Part shown: positions 15,051-23,728 of the stretch, in pieces
How positions within the stretch are numbered: the first letter of the stretch is position 1
How the letters are laid out: every line of letters starts with the position of its first letter
Origin: an uncultured Bacteroidales bacterium
GTDB taxonomy: Bacteria; Bacteroidota; Bacteroidia; Bacteroidales; FEN-979
Length of the DNA stretch: 64,000 nucleotides
Assembly (NCBI GenBank): GCA_903945175.1
Contig: CAJAUM010000022.1
Coordinates: 118,564 to 182,563, forward strand
Direction of reading: 5' to 3'
The notes under the pieces: model-generated
The model's input: only the letters and a program-made list of their open reading frames with translations
Told to the model about the DNA's origin: nothing
The model's database searches: none
Position numbers and translations under genes: made by a program

Positions 15051-18000
15051 GATCCTCCTGCGAGCTGCCAAGCAGAAATCCTCCCCCATCGCCCCCACCC
15101 GGACCCAGTTCAATGATATGGTCAGCCTGGGCAATGATCATGGGATCATGTTCAATAACGACCAAGGTATGACCCTGGTCAGCCAGGTGATGAAACAACG
15201 TCAGAAGGAAATCAATATCGCTGAAATGAAGCCCGGTTGAAGGTTCTTCAAAAAGATAAAGCGCCGGCCCCTTGCCGGGTTTCATCAACTCAGTGGCTAA
15301 GGTCAGCCGCTGCGCTTCGCCTCCCGACACACTTTTCAATGATTGTCCGAACATGAGGTAACCCAATCCAACCTTTTCAAGCATCTGCAGAGGTGTCAGG
15401 AGATTTTTCTGATCAGTAAAAAAGAGCGCAGCCTCTGAGACGGTCATCTCAAGTATTGCTGCAATACTCTTCCCTCGATAAAGGCATGACAGGATCTCTG
15501 GCCGGTACCGCTTTCCCTGGCATTTTTCACACACCCTGGTAACATCTGAAAGAAAATCCATGGAAGTTCTTATCTCTCCTCTCCCTTCGCAAACCGGACA
15601 TCGGCCATCCTTGCTGAGGTATGAAAAGGCATTTTTTTTCAGGCCCAATCGCCTTGATTCAGATAAAGAGGAAAAGAGTTCCCGGATATCGTCAAAAATG
15701 CCGGTGAAGGTAGCCGGTGTGGCAAGTGAATTTGTGAAACCGCTACGCTGATGAACGCTCACGATGCGTTGGAAGTGGTCAAATCCCTTAATGAAGGTAC
15801 ATCCTGCCGGCTTATTGTTTTCAAACGAGGCGAGGATTACCTCAAATAAGAGGGTGGATTTTCCGCTGCCTGAAACGCCGGTGATGGCGATAATTCCGGC
15901 GGAAGGGATCTCAAGGTCGAATCCCTTCAGATTATTTGCGAAGGCATTTTTTATGATCAGCCCTGGCTTTAAGGTACGGCGAATGTTCTCTTTTTGCACC
16001 GTGGTATTTTCAGGTGAGCCGGGATTGGCGGACTGACTTTGAGGCAAAAGATAGGGCCCCGTCACTGAAGCTGAATTTTGCATGATCTCCTCCGGCGTTC
16101 CGGCTGCAACCACCATACCCCCGGCTTTCCCGGCTCGCGGACCCATGTCGATTACATGGTCAGCCGCAAGAATAACATCGCGGTCATGTTCAACAATGAT
16201 CACCGTATTTCCTGCATCCTTCAGCGAACGGATCAGCTTCATCAGCTTGCCGGTATCCCTGGGATGCAGTCCGATGGTAGGCTCATCCAACACATAGGTA
16301 AGGCCGGTAAGTCCTGAGCCAAGTTGCCCGGCCAGCCTGATACGCTGCGCCTCTCCGCCCGACAGGGTGGATGATAAACGGTCGATGGTAAGGTAGGCCA
16401 GGCCAAGATCAGAGAGGAACTGCAGCTTTCGTACAATTTCCATAATCAATGGAGCAGATGTTTCAATTTCCATCTGACCGGAAAAACCGGTAAGAACAGA
16501 TTTGAAGAAGCTGATCGAATCCTTCACAGAGCGTGCGGATGTTTCAGCGATATTCTGCCCCTGGATGCTATAGGCCAGCGCTTCATTTCGAAGCCTGGAA
16601 CCCCGGCATGAAGGGCATGTTTCGGATTTCATAAGCGCCATCATGGCATCCCCCCGATGGTCGGCATGTTTGCGGTTAAACTCTTCATTAACCAGGTTTG
16701 CCAACCCCCTCCACGGCCCATTGAAATGATGCTCGCCAGTGCGGTTGTCACGCCTGAATTGCCAGGTAACCTCGAACATCTCATCACCGGTTCCATTTAT
16801 GGCCAATTCTTGTGCCTCCGTGGGAAGTTCAATCCATGAAAGTGAAAAATCATACCCATGTTTATCTCCGGCTGTAATCAGGGTTGCCATATACTGTCCA
16901 AACGGGTCACCGTAAAATTTCCCGGTTTTTGTTCCATTCATGGCGCCATCCGGCAATGATTTTCCAGGATGGGTGATCAGCTTTTCAGGATCGCAAACAA
17001 TCCGGAAGCCCAATCCGTCGCACACCGGACAGGCTCCATGCTGGTGATTGAAGGAGAAGAGGGAGGAGGAAGGGTGACACGTGACGTGCGACGCGTGACA
17101 GGCGGTGCGTGAAAACAGGAGGCGGTAATGGTCGTAGATGCCGGTCATGGTGCCCACCGTTGAGCGGGGGTTCCGGCCTGTGGCAGCCTGCCCCACGGCA
17201 AAGGTGGGGGTGAGCCCGGTAATCTCTTCAAAATCCGCACTGTCCTTAACACCAATCCGGGTGCGGACGTAGGGGGAAAAACTCTCCATGAACCGGTTCT
17301 GCCCTTCTGCAAAAATCGTATCAAAGGCCAGCGAGGACTTACCGCTTCCCGAAACTCCGGTGATCACGGTTATCTTGTCATGCGGTATTTCAACATGGAT
17401 GTTTTTGAGGTTGTGGGTGGAGACCCCTTTTAAGGAGATGGAATGACCAAGGACCCATGACCTATGACCAATGACTGATTTCTTACCGTCGGGGAGGGGG
17501 AAGACATTTTCGGAAATTCTCCCGGTAACATTTTTCTTTATTGGCAATTGGTCATTGGCCATTGGCAATTCCCTAAGGGCCTGTGCCGTAGCGGATTCAT
17601 CACACAGGATTATCTCCTGCGGCGAACCTGAAAAAAGCAGGCGCCCGCCATCGCGGCCACTTCCGGGGCCAAGGTCAAGGATGTGATCGGCCGCTGAAAT
17701 AAGTCCAAGGTGATGCTCGATCAGGATCACCGTATGGCCCTGGTCAATGAGGCTGTTGAGCGCTTTTAGCAGAACACCCACATCAGCCTGGTGGAGTCCC
17801 GTTGACGGTTCATCCATAATGTACAGCGTATGATCAGCCTGCGGTTTAGCCAGTTCAGTCGCCAGTTTGATGCGTTGCGCCTCTCCCCCGCTCAGGGTCG
17901 ATGAACGCTGTCCGAGGGTAAGGTAGCCAAGTCCAAGAGAATCCAGGGTATTCAGGTAACGAAGGATCTTTGGTTCGGAGGAAAAGAGGGTAACCGCCTC

Positions 18001-20025
18001 TGAAACGGTCATCTCCAGAAGTTCAGACATATTTTTTTCCAGGTACCTGATTTCCAGCGTTTCATGGTCAAACCGCCGGCCTTCACAAACTTCGCACAAG
18101 ACCTCCACATTTCCCATGAAGTGCATTCCAACCTGCTGATATCCTGCCCCCTGGCACAATTCGCAGCGGCCACCCGGTGTATTAAATGAAAAACGACTTT
18201 TGTCATACCCTCGGCTGATCGCCTCCGGCTGCCTGGCAAACAAATCACGGATGAAATCTGAAAGACCGGTATAGGTTGCAGGATTGCTTCGGGGCGTGCG
18301 GCCGATTGGCGACTGGTCGATGGATATCACATTGCGGATTCCCTCCCAGCCTTTGATATTTCCAACCTTTCCAATGCTGTTATTGGCATTGTGTAACCTG
18401 TTTTTTAAAAAAGCCCCCAGGATGTAATTGGTCAATGTCGATTTTCCGGCTCCCGAAACGCCTGTTACCACATTCAGGGTATGCAGCTTGAATACTGCAT
18501 CGATCCCTCTGAGGTTGCGGGCAGAGGCCCCTTCGATGGTGATGCACCCGGATCCGGTTCTATGGATCGCAGGAACCGGAATCTGCTCAATACCAACCAT
18601 GAACGAAAGGGTACGGCTTCTCCTGATCTCCTGTTCCGGCAGTTCCCTCGCCTCTTTCAGGGTTCCGTTGAACAGTACTTCACCCCCATGGATACCCGGA
18701 CCTGGACCAATATCGATAAGCCAGTCGGCATGACGGATAAACGCTTCGTCATGCTCTACCACGATTACCGTGTTCCCCTTGTCACGTAATTCCTTAAGAA
18801 TCCCGATGAGATGTTCGATATCGTGCGAATGGAGCCCGATGGAGGGTTCATCGAAGATGCAGATCATTCCGCTCAACTCCATTCCGGCCATGGTTGCCAG
18901 GCGTAACCGCTGCGACTCACCCCCCGACAGGGTGGTCGAGTCCCGGTCGCAGGAGAGGTAGGCCAGCCCCAGCCGCCTGAGGAGTACAACCTGCTTTGAT
19001 ATGTGCGCTATGATGGGGCCTGCGATGCATTGCTCTGATGGCGTGAAGGTGATCCCCTGAAGGAGATGTGGAAGGTCATCAAGCTGAAGCTCTGCCAGCG
19101 CGGCAATGTTGTATCCTTTCACCTTCACTGAAAGCGCCTTTGAATTCAGGCGTCGGCCGTTGCAGCTTTTGCATTTTCCGCTTCGTACAAACCGCAGGAT
19201 GTTTTTGTTCCGGTCGCGCTGAAGAATGGCCTCCATCACCGGAAGAATGCCTTTATAATAACCAAGTTCACGCGGCTTTGCAGTAATCCCGCTCCATTTC
19301 ATGCGCGATTCCAACGGATGCTTGCCAAAGGGAATTTCGATCTTATCGCTCCCATATAGGACGATCTTTTTTTGCTCCGGAGTAAGATCTTTCCAGGGAA
19401 TATCGATGTGAAATCCCTCGGCCCGGCATACCTGATCAAGCACATCCAGGGTCACCTGGGAGTATATGATATACCCGTTGGGCGCGGTGATCACAAGCGC
19501 ACCTTCACGAAGGGTCCTGTTGTGATCAGCAATCAGCAACTCCGGATCAAGAAAATCCTCAACCCCCAGCCCTTTGCATGCGATGCATGCTCCTTCGGGC
19601 GCGTTGAAAGAGAACAGGCTCCGGTTAATGTCAACCGGAGTTCCTGAATTTTCATCATTTTCCGTCGGAGCAATCCCGGTTCGCGCGAACAATAGACGAA
19701 GTGAATCGTATATACCCGTTATCGTTCCCACAGTTGACCGTGGATTGGAAACCACCGATTTCTGGTCCAGGGCGATGGCAGGCGACAGGCCCTCTATCTT
19801 CTCCACATCCGGTTTCTTCAATTTGCCCATGAATTGACGAGCGAAAGTGGAAAACGAGCCCAGGTAGCGGCTTTCGGCTTCGCGGTATAAGACATCGAAA
19901 ATGAGTGATGACTTTCCCGAACCGGATACACCGGTGACCACAACCAGTTTGTTTTTCGGAAATTCAAGGCTGACCGATCGCAGGTTGTGCTCGGATGCGT
20001 TGCTGATTTTTATCGTGTTGTTCAT
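15034..20025 (-). CDS. uvrA: Tandem-duplicated UvrA-like ABC ATPase (two class II UvrA units fused)
   Basis: A 1663-residue protein, nearly twice the length of UvrA (about 940). It contains four ABC cores: Walker A ('GVSGSGKSS', 'GVSGAGKST', 'GVSGSGKSS', 'GVSGSGKST') near residues 32, 525, 888 and 1382, and four signature motifs ('LSGGESQR', 'LSGGEAQR' twice, 'VSGGEAQR'). Zinc-finger cysteine pairs appear in both halves ('CPVCEGRG', 'CEKCQGKR'). Between 'LLFAR/LLFSR' and 'LFSFN' each half has only 15-25 residues, so both lack the UvrB-binding domain and resemble class II UvrA. The fourth Walker B reads 'LFEEPS', Glu for Asp. The start at 20025 is chosen because a TATTTTTG promoter lies inside the longer frame. 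UvrA senses damaged DNA; a role without UvrB, for example in tolerance of DNA-binding drugs, is possible. Chlamydia also has a tandem UvrA. Confidence 0.93.
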   Translation of the reverse strand: MNNTIKISNASEHNLRSVSLEFPKNKLVVVTGVSGSGKSSLIFDVLYREAESRYLGSFSTFARQFMGKLKKPDVEKIEGLSPAIALDQKSVVSNPRSTVGTITGIYDSLRLLFARTGIAPTENDENSGTPVDINRSLFSFNAPEGACIACKGLGVEDFLDPELLIADHNRTLREGALVITAPNGYIIYSQVTLDVLDQVCRAEGFHIDIPWKDLTPEQKKIVLYGSDKIEIPFGKHPLESRMKWSGITAKPRELGYYKGILPVMEAILQRDRNKNILRFVRSGKCKSCNGRRLNSKALSVKVKGYNIAALAELQLDDLPHLLQGITFTPSEQCIAGPIIAHISKQVVLLRRLGLAYLSCDRDSTTLSGGESQRLRLATMAGMELSGMICIFDEPSIGLHSHDIEHLIGILKELRDKGNTVIVVEHDEAFIRHADWLIDIGPGPGIHGGEVLFNGTLKEARELPEQEIRRSRTLSFMVGIEQIPVPAIHRTGSGCITIEGASARNLRGIDAVFKLHTLNVVTGVSGAGKSTLTNYILGAFLKNRLHNANNSIGKVGNIKGWEGIRNVISIDQSPIGRTPRSNPATYTGLSDFIRDLFARQPEAISRGYDKSRFSFNTPGGRCELCQGAGYQQVGMHFMGNVEVLCEVCEGRRFDHETLEIRYLEKNMSELLEMTVSEAVTLFSSEPKILRYLNTLDSLGLGYLTLGQRSSTLSGGEAQRIKLATELAKPQADHTLYIMDEPSTGLHQADVGVLLKALNSLIDQGHTVILIEHHLGLISAADHILDLGPGSGRDGGRLLFSGSPQEIILCDESATAQALRELPMANDQLPIKKNVTGRISENVFPLPDGKKSVIGHRSWVLGHSISLKGVSTHNLKNIHVEIPHDKITVITGVSGSGKSSLAFDTIFAEGQNRFMESFSPYVRTRIGVKDSADFEEITGLTPTFAVGQAATGRNPRSTVGTMTGIYDHYRLLFSRTACHASHVTCHPSSSLFSFNHQHGACPVCDGLGFRIVCDPEKLITHPGKSLPDGAMNGTKTGKFYGDPFGQYMATLITAGDKHGYDFSLSWIELPTEAQELAINGTGDEMFEVTWQFRRDNRTGEHHFNGPWRGLANLVNEEFNRKHADHRGDAMMALMKSETCPSCRGSRLRNEALAYSIQGQNIAETSARSVKDSISFFKSVLTGFSGQMEIETSAPLIMEIVRKLQFLSDLGLAYLTIDRLSSTLSGGEAQRIRLAGQLGSGLTGLTYVLDEPTIGLHPRDTGKLMKLIRSLKDAGNTVIIVEHDRDVILAADHVIDMGPRAGKAGGMVVAAGTPEEIMQNSASVTGPYLLPQSQSANPGSPENTTVQKENIRRTLKPGLIIKNAFANNLKGFDLEIPSAGIIAITGVSGSGKSTLLFEVILASFENNKPAGCTFIKGFDHFQRIVSVHQRSGFTNSLATPATFTGIFDDIRELFSSLSESRRLGLKKNAFSYLSKDGRCPVCEGRGEIRTSMDFLSDVTRVCEKCQGKRYRPEILSCLYRGKSIAAILEMTVSEAALFFTDQKNLLTPLQMLEKVGLGYLMFGQSLKSVSGGEAQRLTLATELMKPGKGPALYLFEEPSTGLHFSDIDFLLTLFHHLADQGHTLVVIEHDPMIIAQADHIIELGPGGGDGGGFLLGSSQEDQKNRP
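17074..17108. repeat. Degenerate heptamer array inside uvrA (GTGACGT-type)
   Basis: Five units of 7 bp in register: GTGACAC, GTGACGT, GCGACGC, GTGACAG, GCGGTGC. They code for the 'HASHVTCH' region of the second UvrA half, exactly between 'RLLFSR' and 'LFSFN', where canonical UvrA carries the UvrB-binding domain. Confidence 0.7.
17443..17477. repeat. Heptamer array inside uvrA (ATGACCA-type)
   Basis: Five units: ATGACCA, AGGACCC, ATGACCT, ATGACCA, ATGACTG. It is translated on the minus strand as part of '[12 protein letters not shown]' in the linker joining the two UvrA halves. The array at 17541-17568 has the same heptamer in the opposite orientation. Confidence 0.8.
17541..17568. repeat. 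Heptamer array inside uvrA (TTGGTCA-type, inverted copy)
   Basis: Four units: TTGGCAA, TTGGTCA, TTGGCCA, TTGGCAA. This is the reverse complement type of the 17443-17477 array; the two arrays flank 63 bp in inverted orientation. It encodes 'PMANDQLPI' at the linker between the two UvrA halves. Confidence 0.8.
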
Positions 20026-20041
20026 GCATGATATCTCCATG

Positions 20042-20070
20042 CAAAAATAGCGCGTTTTAAGGTCATTCAA
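20042..20070 (-). promoter_or_regulatory. uvrA promoter (TTG-N18-TATTTTTG)
   Basis: On the minus strand TTG (20068-20070) is followed after 18 bp by TATTTTTG (20042-20049). The predicted transcription start, about 20035, lies downstream of the two upstream in-frame ATGs and supports the start codon at 20025. Confidence 0.7.
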
Positions 20071-20213
20071 TGCCAAAAAAAATAGATGCGACTGATACCA
20101 TGGTTGCTTTTATTACTACTTTTACTCTTGCTGTTAATCTATAAACCATCGCAAAGATCCAATGCATTTACAATTTCGGTTACCGTAGTCGAAACGCACT
20201 AAAATCCCTGCCA

Positions 20214-20705
20214 ATGAAAATTGAATTTTACGAACGACAAAGATTTACCCAGTGGTGGTTGTGGCTTATTTTAACAGGAATCGGCCTATTGCCCATTTAC
20301 GGAATATATAAGCAACTGATCATGGGAGAAAAATTTGGGGATAAACCCATGCCGGATGCCGGTTTGGTAATATTTTCCCTGCTCATCTTTGCCATCATTG
20401 CGTTGTTCTGGCTCATGCAGCTAAAAACAGAGATCGATCAGCATGAAATCAGGATTCACTTTTTCCCATTCATAAAGAAACGATTTCCATGGATAGATAT
20501 AAAACGTGCAGAAATTGTGAATTATGGATTTGTTGGCGGATGGGGAATTCGCCTGGGAACGAAATATGGGACAGTATACAACACGAAGGGCCATACAGGA
20601 CTTGCAATTGAATTAAAAAACGGGAGGAGGTTTTGTATCGGGACGCAAAAAGATTCAGAATTGAATATCATCGTGAAAAAGAAGATGCCACTTCACCAAA
20701 CGTAA
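20214..20705 (+). CDS. Putative membrane protein with two N-terminal helices
   Basis: A 163-residue protein: helix 1 ('WWLWLILTGIGLLPIYGIY'), helix 2 ('AGLVIFSLLIFAIIALFWLM'), then a soluble beta-rich domain of about 90 residues ('EIRIHFFPFIKKRFPWIDIKRAEIVNYGF ... GLAIELKNGRRFCIGTQK'). The soluble part looks like the PH-like domains that follow membrane helices in many bacterial proteins, but this is a fold-level guess. It is 15 bp before the nucleoid-associated protein gene. The 188-bp gap to uvrA holds the uvrA promoter and nothing else I can support. Confidence 0.7.
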   Translation: MKIEFYERQRFTQWWLWLILTGIGLLPIYGIYKQLIMGEKFGDKPMPDAGLVIFSLLIFAIIALFWLMQLKTEIDQHEIRIHFFPFIKKRFPWIDIKRAEIVNYGFVGGWGIRLGTKYGTVYNTKGHTGLAIELKNGRRFCIGTQKDSELNIIVKKKMPLHQT

Positions 20706-20720
20706 AAGGATTAAATACTG

Positions 20721-21767
20721 ATGATCGACTATACCAATGCAACCATCGACGCCGTCTCCGTTCACCATGTCGGAAATAAAAGCAACGGGGAGGATCTGCT
20801 GATCTCCAAAAACAGCCTCGATACCTCCGACACCCTGCTCAGGGAGTTGCTGATGCGTTTTTTCCTGCCTCCGTTCACTTCGGGTGAATTTTACTCCTTC
20901 ACCTTTTCAAATGAGGATTTCAGACTGAATCCGCTGTATCAGTTTGCGACACAGGTGTTCAGCAACAAACAGGATCTGCATTTCAACAGCATCCATATTG
21001 CCAAGCATTTGTATGAGGTGTCGGGTCATCCGCAAATCAAATCCGGAGACCTGTTTGTGGCCCATTTTTCGAATATATCCACCGGTGATGAATCGGTAAA
21101 TGTCATTGGAATTTTCAAATCAGAGACCCGGCAGCCCTTCTTAAAGCTGAACGTCGCACAGGGTGATTTTTCGCTGAACTATGAGGATGGCATAAACATT
21201 GAAAAGCTGGATAAAGGATGTCTGATCTTCAATACGGATAAGGACAACGGATACAAGATCTGTATCGTCGACAAGCTGAACAAATCGACGGAGGCGCAGT
21301 TCTGGAAGGATAACTTTTTGATGCTGAGACCATGCAATGATGATTACCACCAGACAAAGGATTTTCTGACCATCACGAAGAATTACGCGACAAAGCAGCT
21401 GCCCGAAGATTTCGAGGTTGGAAAAACTGACCAGATTGATATTTTAAACCGCTCGCTCGATTATTTCAAAACGCATGATTCCTTTGACAAAGAGGAGTTC
21501 GAGCAGGTCGTATTTCAGAAGCCTGACATGATCCAGTCCTTCCGGAAGTTTGATGCCTCCTACCGGGAAGAAAACAATGTTGAGGTGGAGGGCAATTTTG
21601 ATATATCGGTGCAGGCTGTAAAGAAGCAATCGCGGATTTTCAAAAGTGTGTTAAAACTGGATAAGAATTTCCACATCTATATCCATGGGAACAGGGAGAT
21701 GATCGAACAGGGGGTTGATCCGAATGGCCGCAAATTCTATAAAATTTATTATCAGCAGGAGGAATAA
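20721..21767 (+). CDS. Nucleoid-associated protein (NdpA/YejK family)
   Basis: A 348-residue protein matching the 37-kDa nucleoid-associated family (Pfam NA37). Recognisable segments are the start 'MIDYTNATIDAVSVHHVGNK', 'LLRELLMRFFLPPF', 'HFNSIHIAKHLYEVSGHPQIKSGDLFVAHF' and the C-terminal 'IYIHGNREMIEQGVDPNGRKFYKIYY'. E. coli YejK binds the nucleoid and topoisomerases; the role in Bacteroidota has not been defined. It is soluble and probably cotranscribed with the short membrane protein upstream. A tRNA gene follows. Confidence 0.85.
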   Translation: MIDYTNATIDAVSVHHVGNKSNGEDLLISKNSLDTSDTLLRELLMRFFLPPFTSGEFYSFTFSNEDFRLNPLYQFATQVFSNKQDLHFNSIHIAKHLYEVSGHPQIKSGDLFVAHFSNISTGDESVNVIGIFKSETRQPFLKLNVAQGDFSLNYEDGINIEKLDKGCLIFNTDKDNGYKICIVDKLNKSTEAQFWKDNFLMLRPCNDDYHQTKDFLTITKNYATKQLPEDFEVGKTDQIDILNRSLDYFKTHDSFDKEEFEQVVFQKPDMIQSFRKFDASYREENNVEVEGNFDISVQAVKKQSRIFKSVLKLDKNFHIYIHGNREMIEQGVDPNGRKFYKIYYQQEE

Positions 21768-21832
21768 TGATATTGTCTAACCGGATCAGCGCATGATGCG
21801 CGGACAATAAAGCCAGGTGAAGTAATTTGTAA

Positions 21833-21840
21833 TATCTTTG
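21833..21840 (+). promoter_or_regulatory. -7 element (TATCTTTG) before tRNA-Ala
   Basis: A perfect TAnnTTTG element 26 bp ahead of the tRNA gene. No clear -33 TTG is visible at 17-23 bp upstream. Confidence 0.5.
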
Positions 21841-21866
21841 CATCTGCGTCAAATAAACGGAAACAA

Positions 21867-21940
21867 GGGGTATTAGCTCAGTTGGCCAGAGCGCTGCGTT
21901 CGCAATGCAGAGGTCACCGGTTCGACTCCGGTACACTCCA
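21867..21940 (+). tRNA. tRNA-Ala, anticodon CGC
   Basis: A 74-nt cloverleaf. D arm GCTC/GAGC, anticodon stem CTGCG/TGCAG with loop TTCGCAA giving anticodon CGC (reads GCG), T arm ACCGG-TTCGACT-CCGGT, discriminator A. The acceptor stem GGGGTAT/ACACTCC contains G3-U70, the alanine identity pair, and one A6-C67 mismatch. CCA is not encoded. Confidence 0.92.
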
Positions 21941-21999
21941 CTTACCCGGTTTTATTCCTAAAAGAAAAATGCCAAATGAGCGTTTGAGGGTAATTATTA

Positions 22000-23556
22000 T
22001 CAGGTATTTAATTTTGCAAGGGGTGTTCCTTTAAGGCTTTCATGCACCAGGTGGGCCATAAAATCGGCAAATGGCCGGATGTCTCCATCAACACTGGCTT
22101 TTTCAAGAGAATTCATATAGGTGTTGCGCATCTCCACAGGGATGACCGTCCACGGGTATCCACCGGAAGCAAGCATCACGTTCATCAGAAACCTTGCTAT
22201 ACGTCCATTGCCATCCATAAAAGGATGGATGTAGACAAAGATAAAATGTCCCAGTACAGCGCGAACCCCAGGACTTATTTCTTTCTGAAGCAAGTCAAAT
22301 AATACTGGCATCGCATCGCGAACAGCATCCTTATTTAAAGGCACATGCATTGACTGGGAAATGTAGACTTGGTTTATCCGGTAGCCTGCAAGGTCAGAAG
22401 CTTTAATGATACCGGAGGTCACACTTGGGGAGAACAGCTCACGAAACCAATGCGAATGGTCCTTTCGCGCTATTACTCCCGGGTTTTCTCCATTCAGAAT
22501 ACTTTGAATACTTTCTTTAACTGCCTGCGATGCCTGCCAATAGCCCCTGGCAGCCATTGCATCACGTTGATGCCTGTCGGTTTCATTGTTTGATGGGTTC
22601 CATCTCCCTATCCTTACTTTTTCAATAAGCTCAGGTGTTACCAAGTATTTCTCGATGGAAAGTGAATGATAAGCATCCATAACATAGATTTCATCCACGG
22701 ATTTGAGATATTGTTCATGGTTGTCTGGAATCCCCGGACTAACAGGAAAGTGCTGCAGGACAACTTTGCGCATATCATTCCACATTAAGGTGATTCTGTT
22801 AACATAGGGCGATCTTTCATTCTGGTATAGTACAACAGGAGGTTTACTGGTAAATGGATTTAACTCACGGATGGAGTATCCGGATGATTTCATTGTCTGG
22901 CGTATTTCGTCAGCAATTTGTTCCTGTCCATTATTGCGGAATGCCCCTGCCAGTCTTCCCGCAATTACTGAGTGACCCCCATCAAGAAGCTGCCTGAGGA
23001 TATCAGATGTATCACTGATCACGGCTAAGGCAGTTCGCATTTCAATGGGATCATGGTCGTACATTGCTTTGGAGCAATGGATAAGTGCAGATGGCAAAGA
23101 TAACATCCGGATGCCATTCTTTACGATTACTTCAGCGGCCAGAGGCAAAGGAGATCTCATTACAAACAGAGATGTTTTATGCAATAGTGAGATGATCACA
23201 TTGGGAGCCTTGGGGGCGCGCACAACCAGCTGAAAAGGGACGCGGTTATTCCCTGCGTGTATTGAAATGGATTGATCAGCTGAAATACAATACTGCTGGC
23301 CGTACTTTTGACCGAGGTACTGTGAACAAAATTTCCAATATGATGTATACCATGCTGTGCTGTTCCCAGGTTCTTCCTGTGGATTCGTGAGAAGATACCA
23401 TCCTTTGGAGACCTCCTGCAGGAATCCATTGCGGATCAAACGTTCTCTGTGTGTCCTGCTTATTTCAGAAGATTTAATAGCGACGATATCAGATTTAACC
23501 TGAAGGAGATGAAGTACTTCAAGGGATTCTGCAAGTTTTTCACCCGGTGTTGCCAT
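22000..23556 (-). CDS. Fic domain protein with N-terminal AbiEi-like DNA-binding region
   Basis: A 518-residue fusion. The first ~60 residues ('SRTHRERLIRNGFLQEVSKGWYLLTNP') resemble the winged-helix N-terminus of AbiEi-type antitoxins. The C-terminal third holds the complete Fic motif 'HPFMDGNGRIAR' (His about 443), with the catalytic His and phosphate-binding loop intact. A 'SLSIEKY' segment near residue 298 sits where the inhibitory helix glutamate of class II Fic proteins is found. Fic enzymes AMPylate, or otherwise nucleotide-modify, target proteins. No separate antitoxin gene is adjacent, so regulation is likely internal. It lies 60 bp from the 3' end of tRNA-Ala and faces it. Confidence 0.9.
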   Translation of the reverse strand: MATPGEKLAESLEVLHLLQVKSDIVAIKSSEISRTHRERLIRNGFLQEVSKGWYLLTNPQEEPGNSTAWYTSYWKFCSQYLGQKYGQQYCISADQSISIHAGNNRVPFQLVVRAPKAPNVIISLLHKTSLFVMRSPLPLAAEVIVKNGIRMLSLPSALIHCSKAMYDHDPIEMRTALAVISDTSDILRQLLDGGHSVIAGRLAGAFRNNGQEQIADEIRQTMKSSGYSIRELNPFTSKPPVVLYQNERSPYVNRITLMWNDMRKVVLQHFPVSPGIPDNHEQYLKSVDEIYVMDAYHSLSIEKYLVTPELIEKVRIGRWNPSNNETDRHQRDAMAARGYWQASQAVKESIQSILNGENPGVIARKDHSHWFRELFSPSVTSGIIKASDLAGYRINQVYISQSMHVPLNKDAVRDAMPVLFDLLQKEISPGVRAVLGHFIFVYIHPFMDGNGRIARFLMNVMLASGGYPWTVIPVEMRNTYMNSLEKASVDGDIRPFADFMAHLVHESLKGTPLAKLNT

Positions 23557-23728
23557 AATTATAATAATTTACTAAAGTGAAAATTATGCCTCATTGATGT
23601 GTCCTATTTATTTTACGTGTTGCGCATAAATTAGTTTTGTGTGTCGTACTATAATTATTTCTATGTGCAAAAATACGAAAAATTTTTGTCATTGTTTTCT
23701 TTATCATTATCATTGCAGGTTTTCTTAA

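Noticed and set aside
20099..20143. 14-codon hydrophobic micro-frame between uvrA and the membrane protein gene
   Set aside because: Too short to support, with no promoter or ribosome binding site.
21867..23556. Genomic island inserted at tRNA-Ala
   Set aside because: No integrase, no second copy of the tRNA 3' end that I could find, and base composition of the Fic gene looks like its neighbours.
23557..23728. Strong operator for the Fic gene
   Set aside because: ATAATTAT motifs occur, but the region is simply AT-rich and the match is too weak to annotate.
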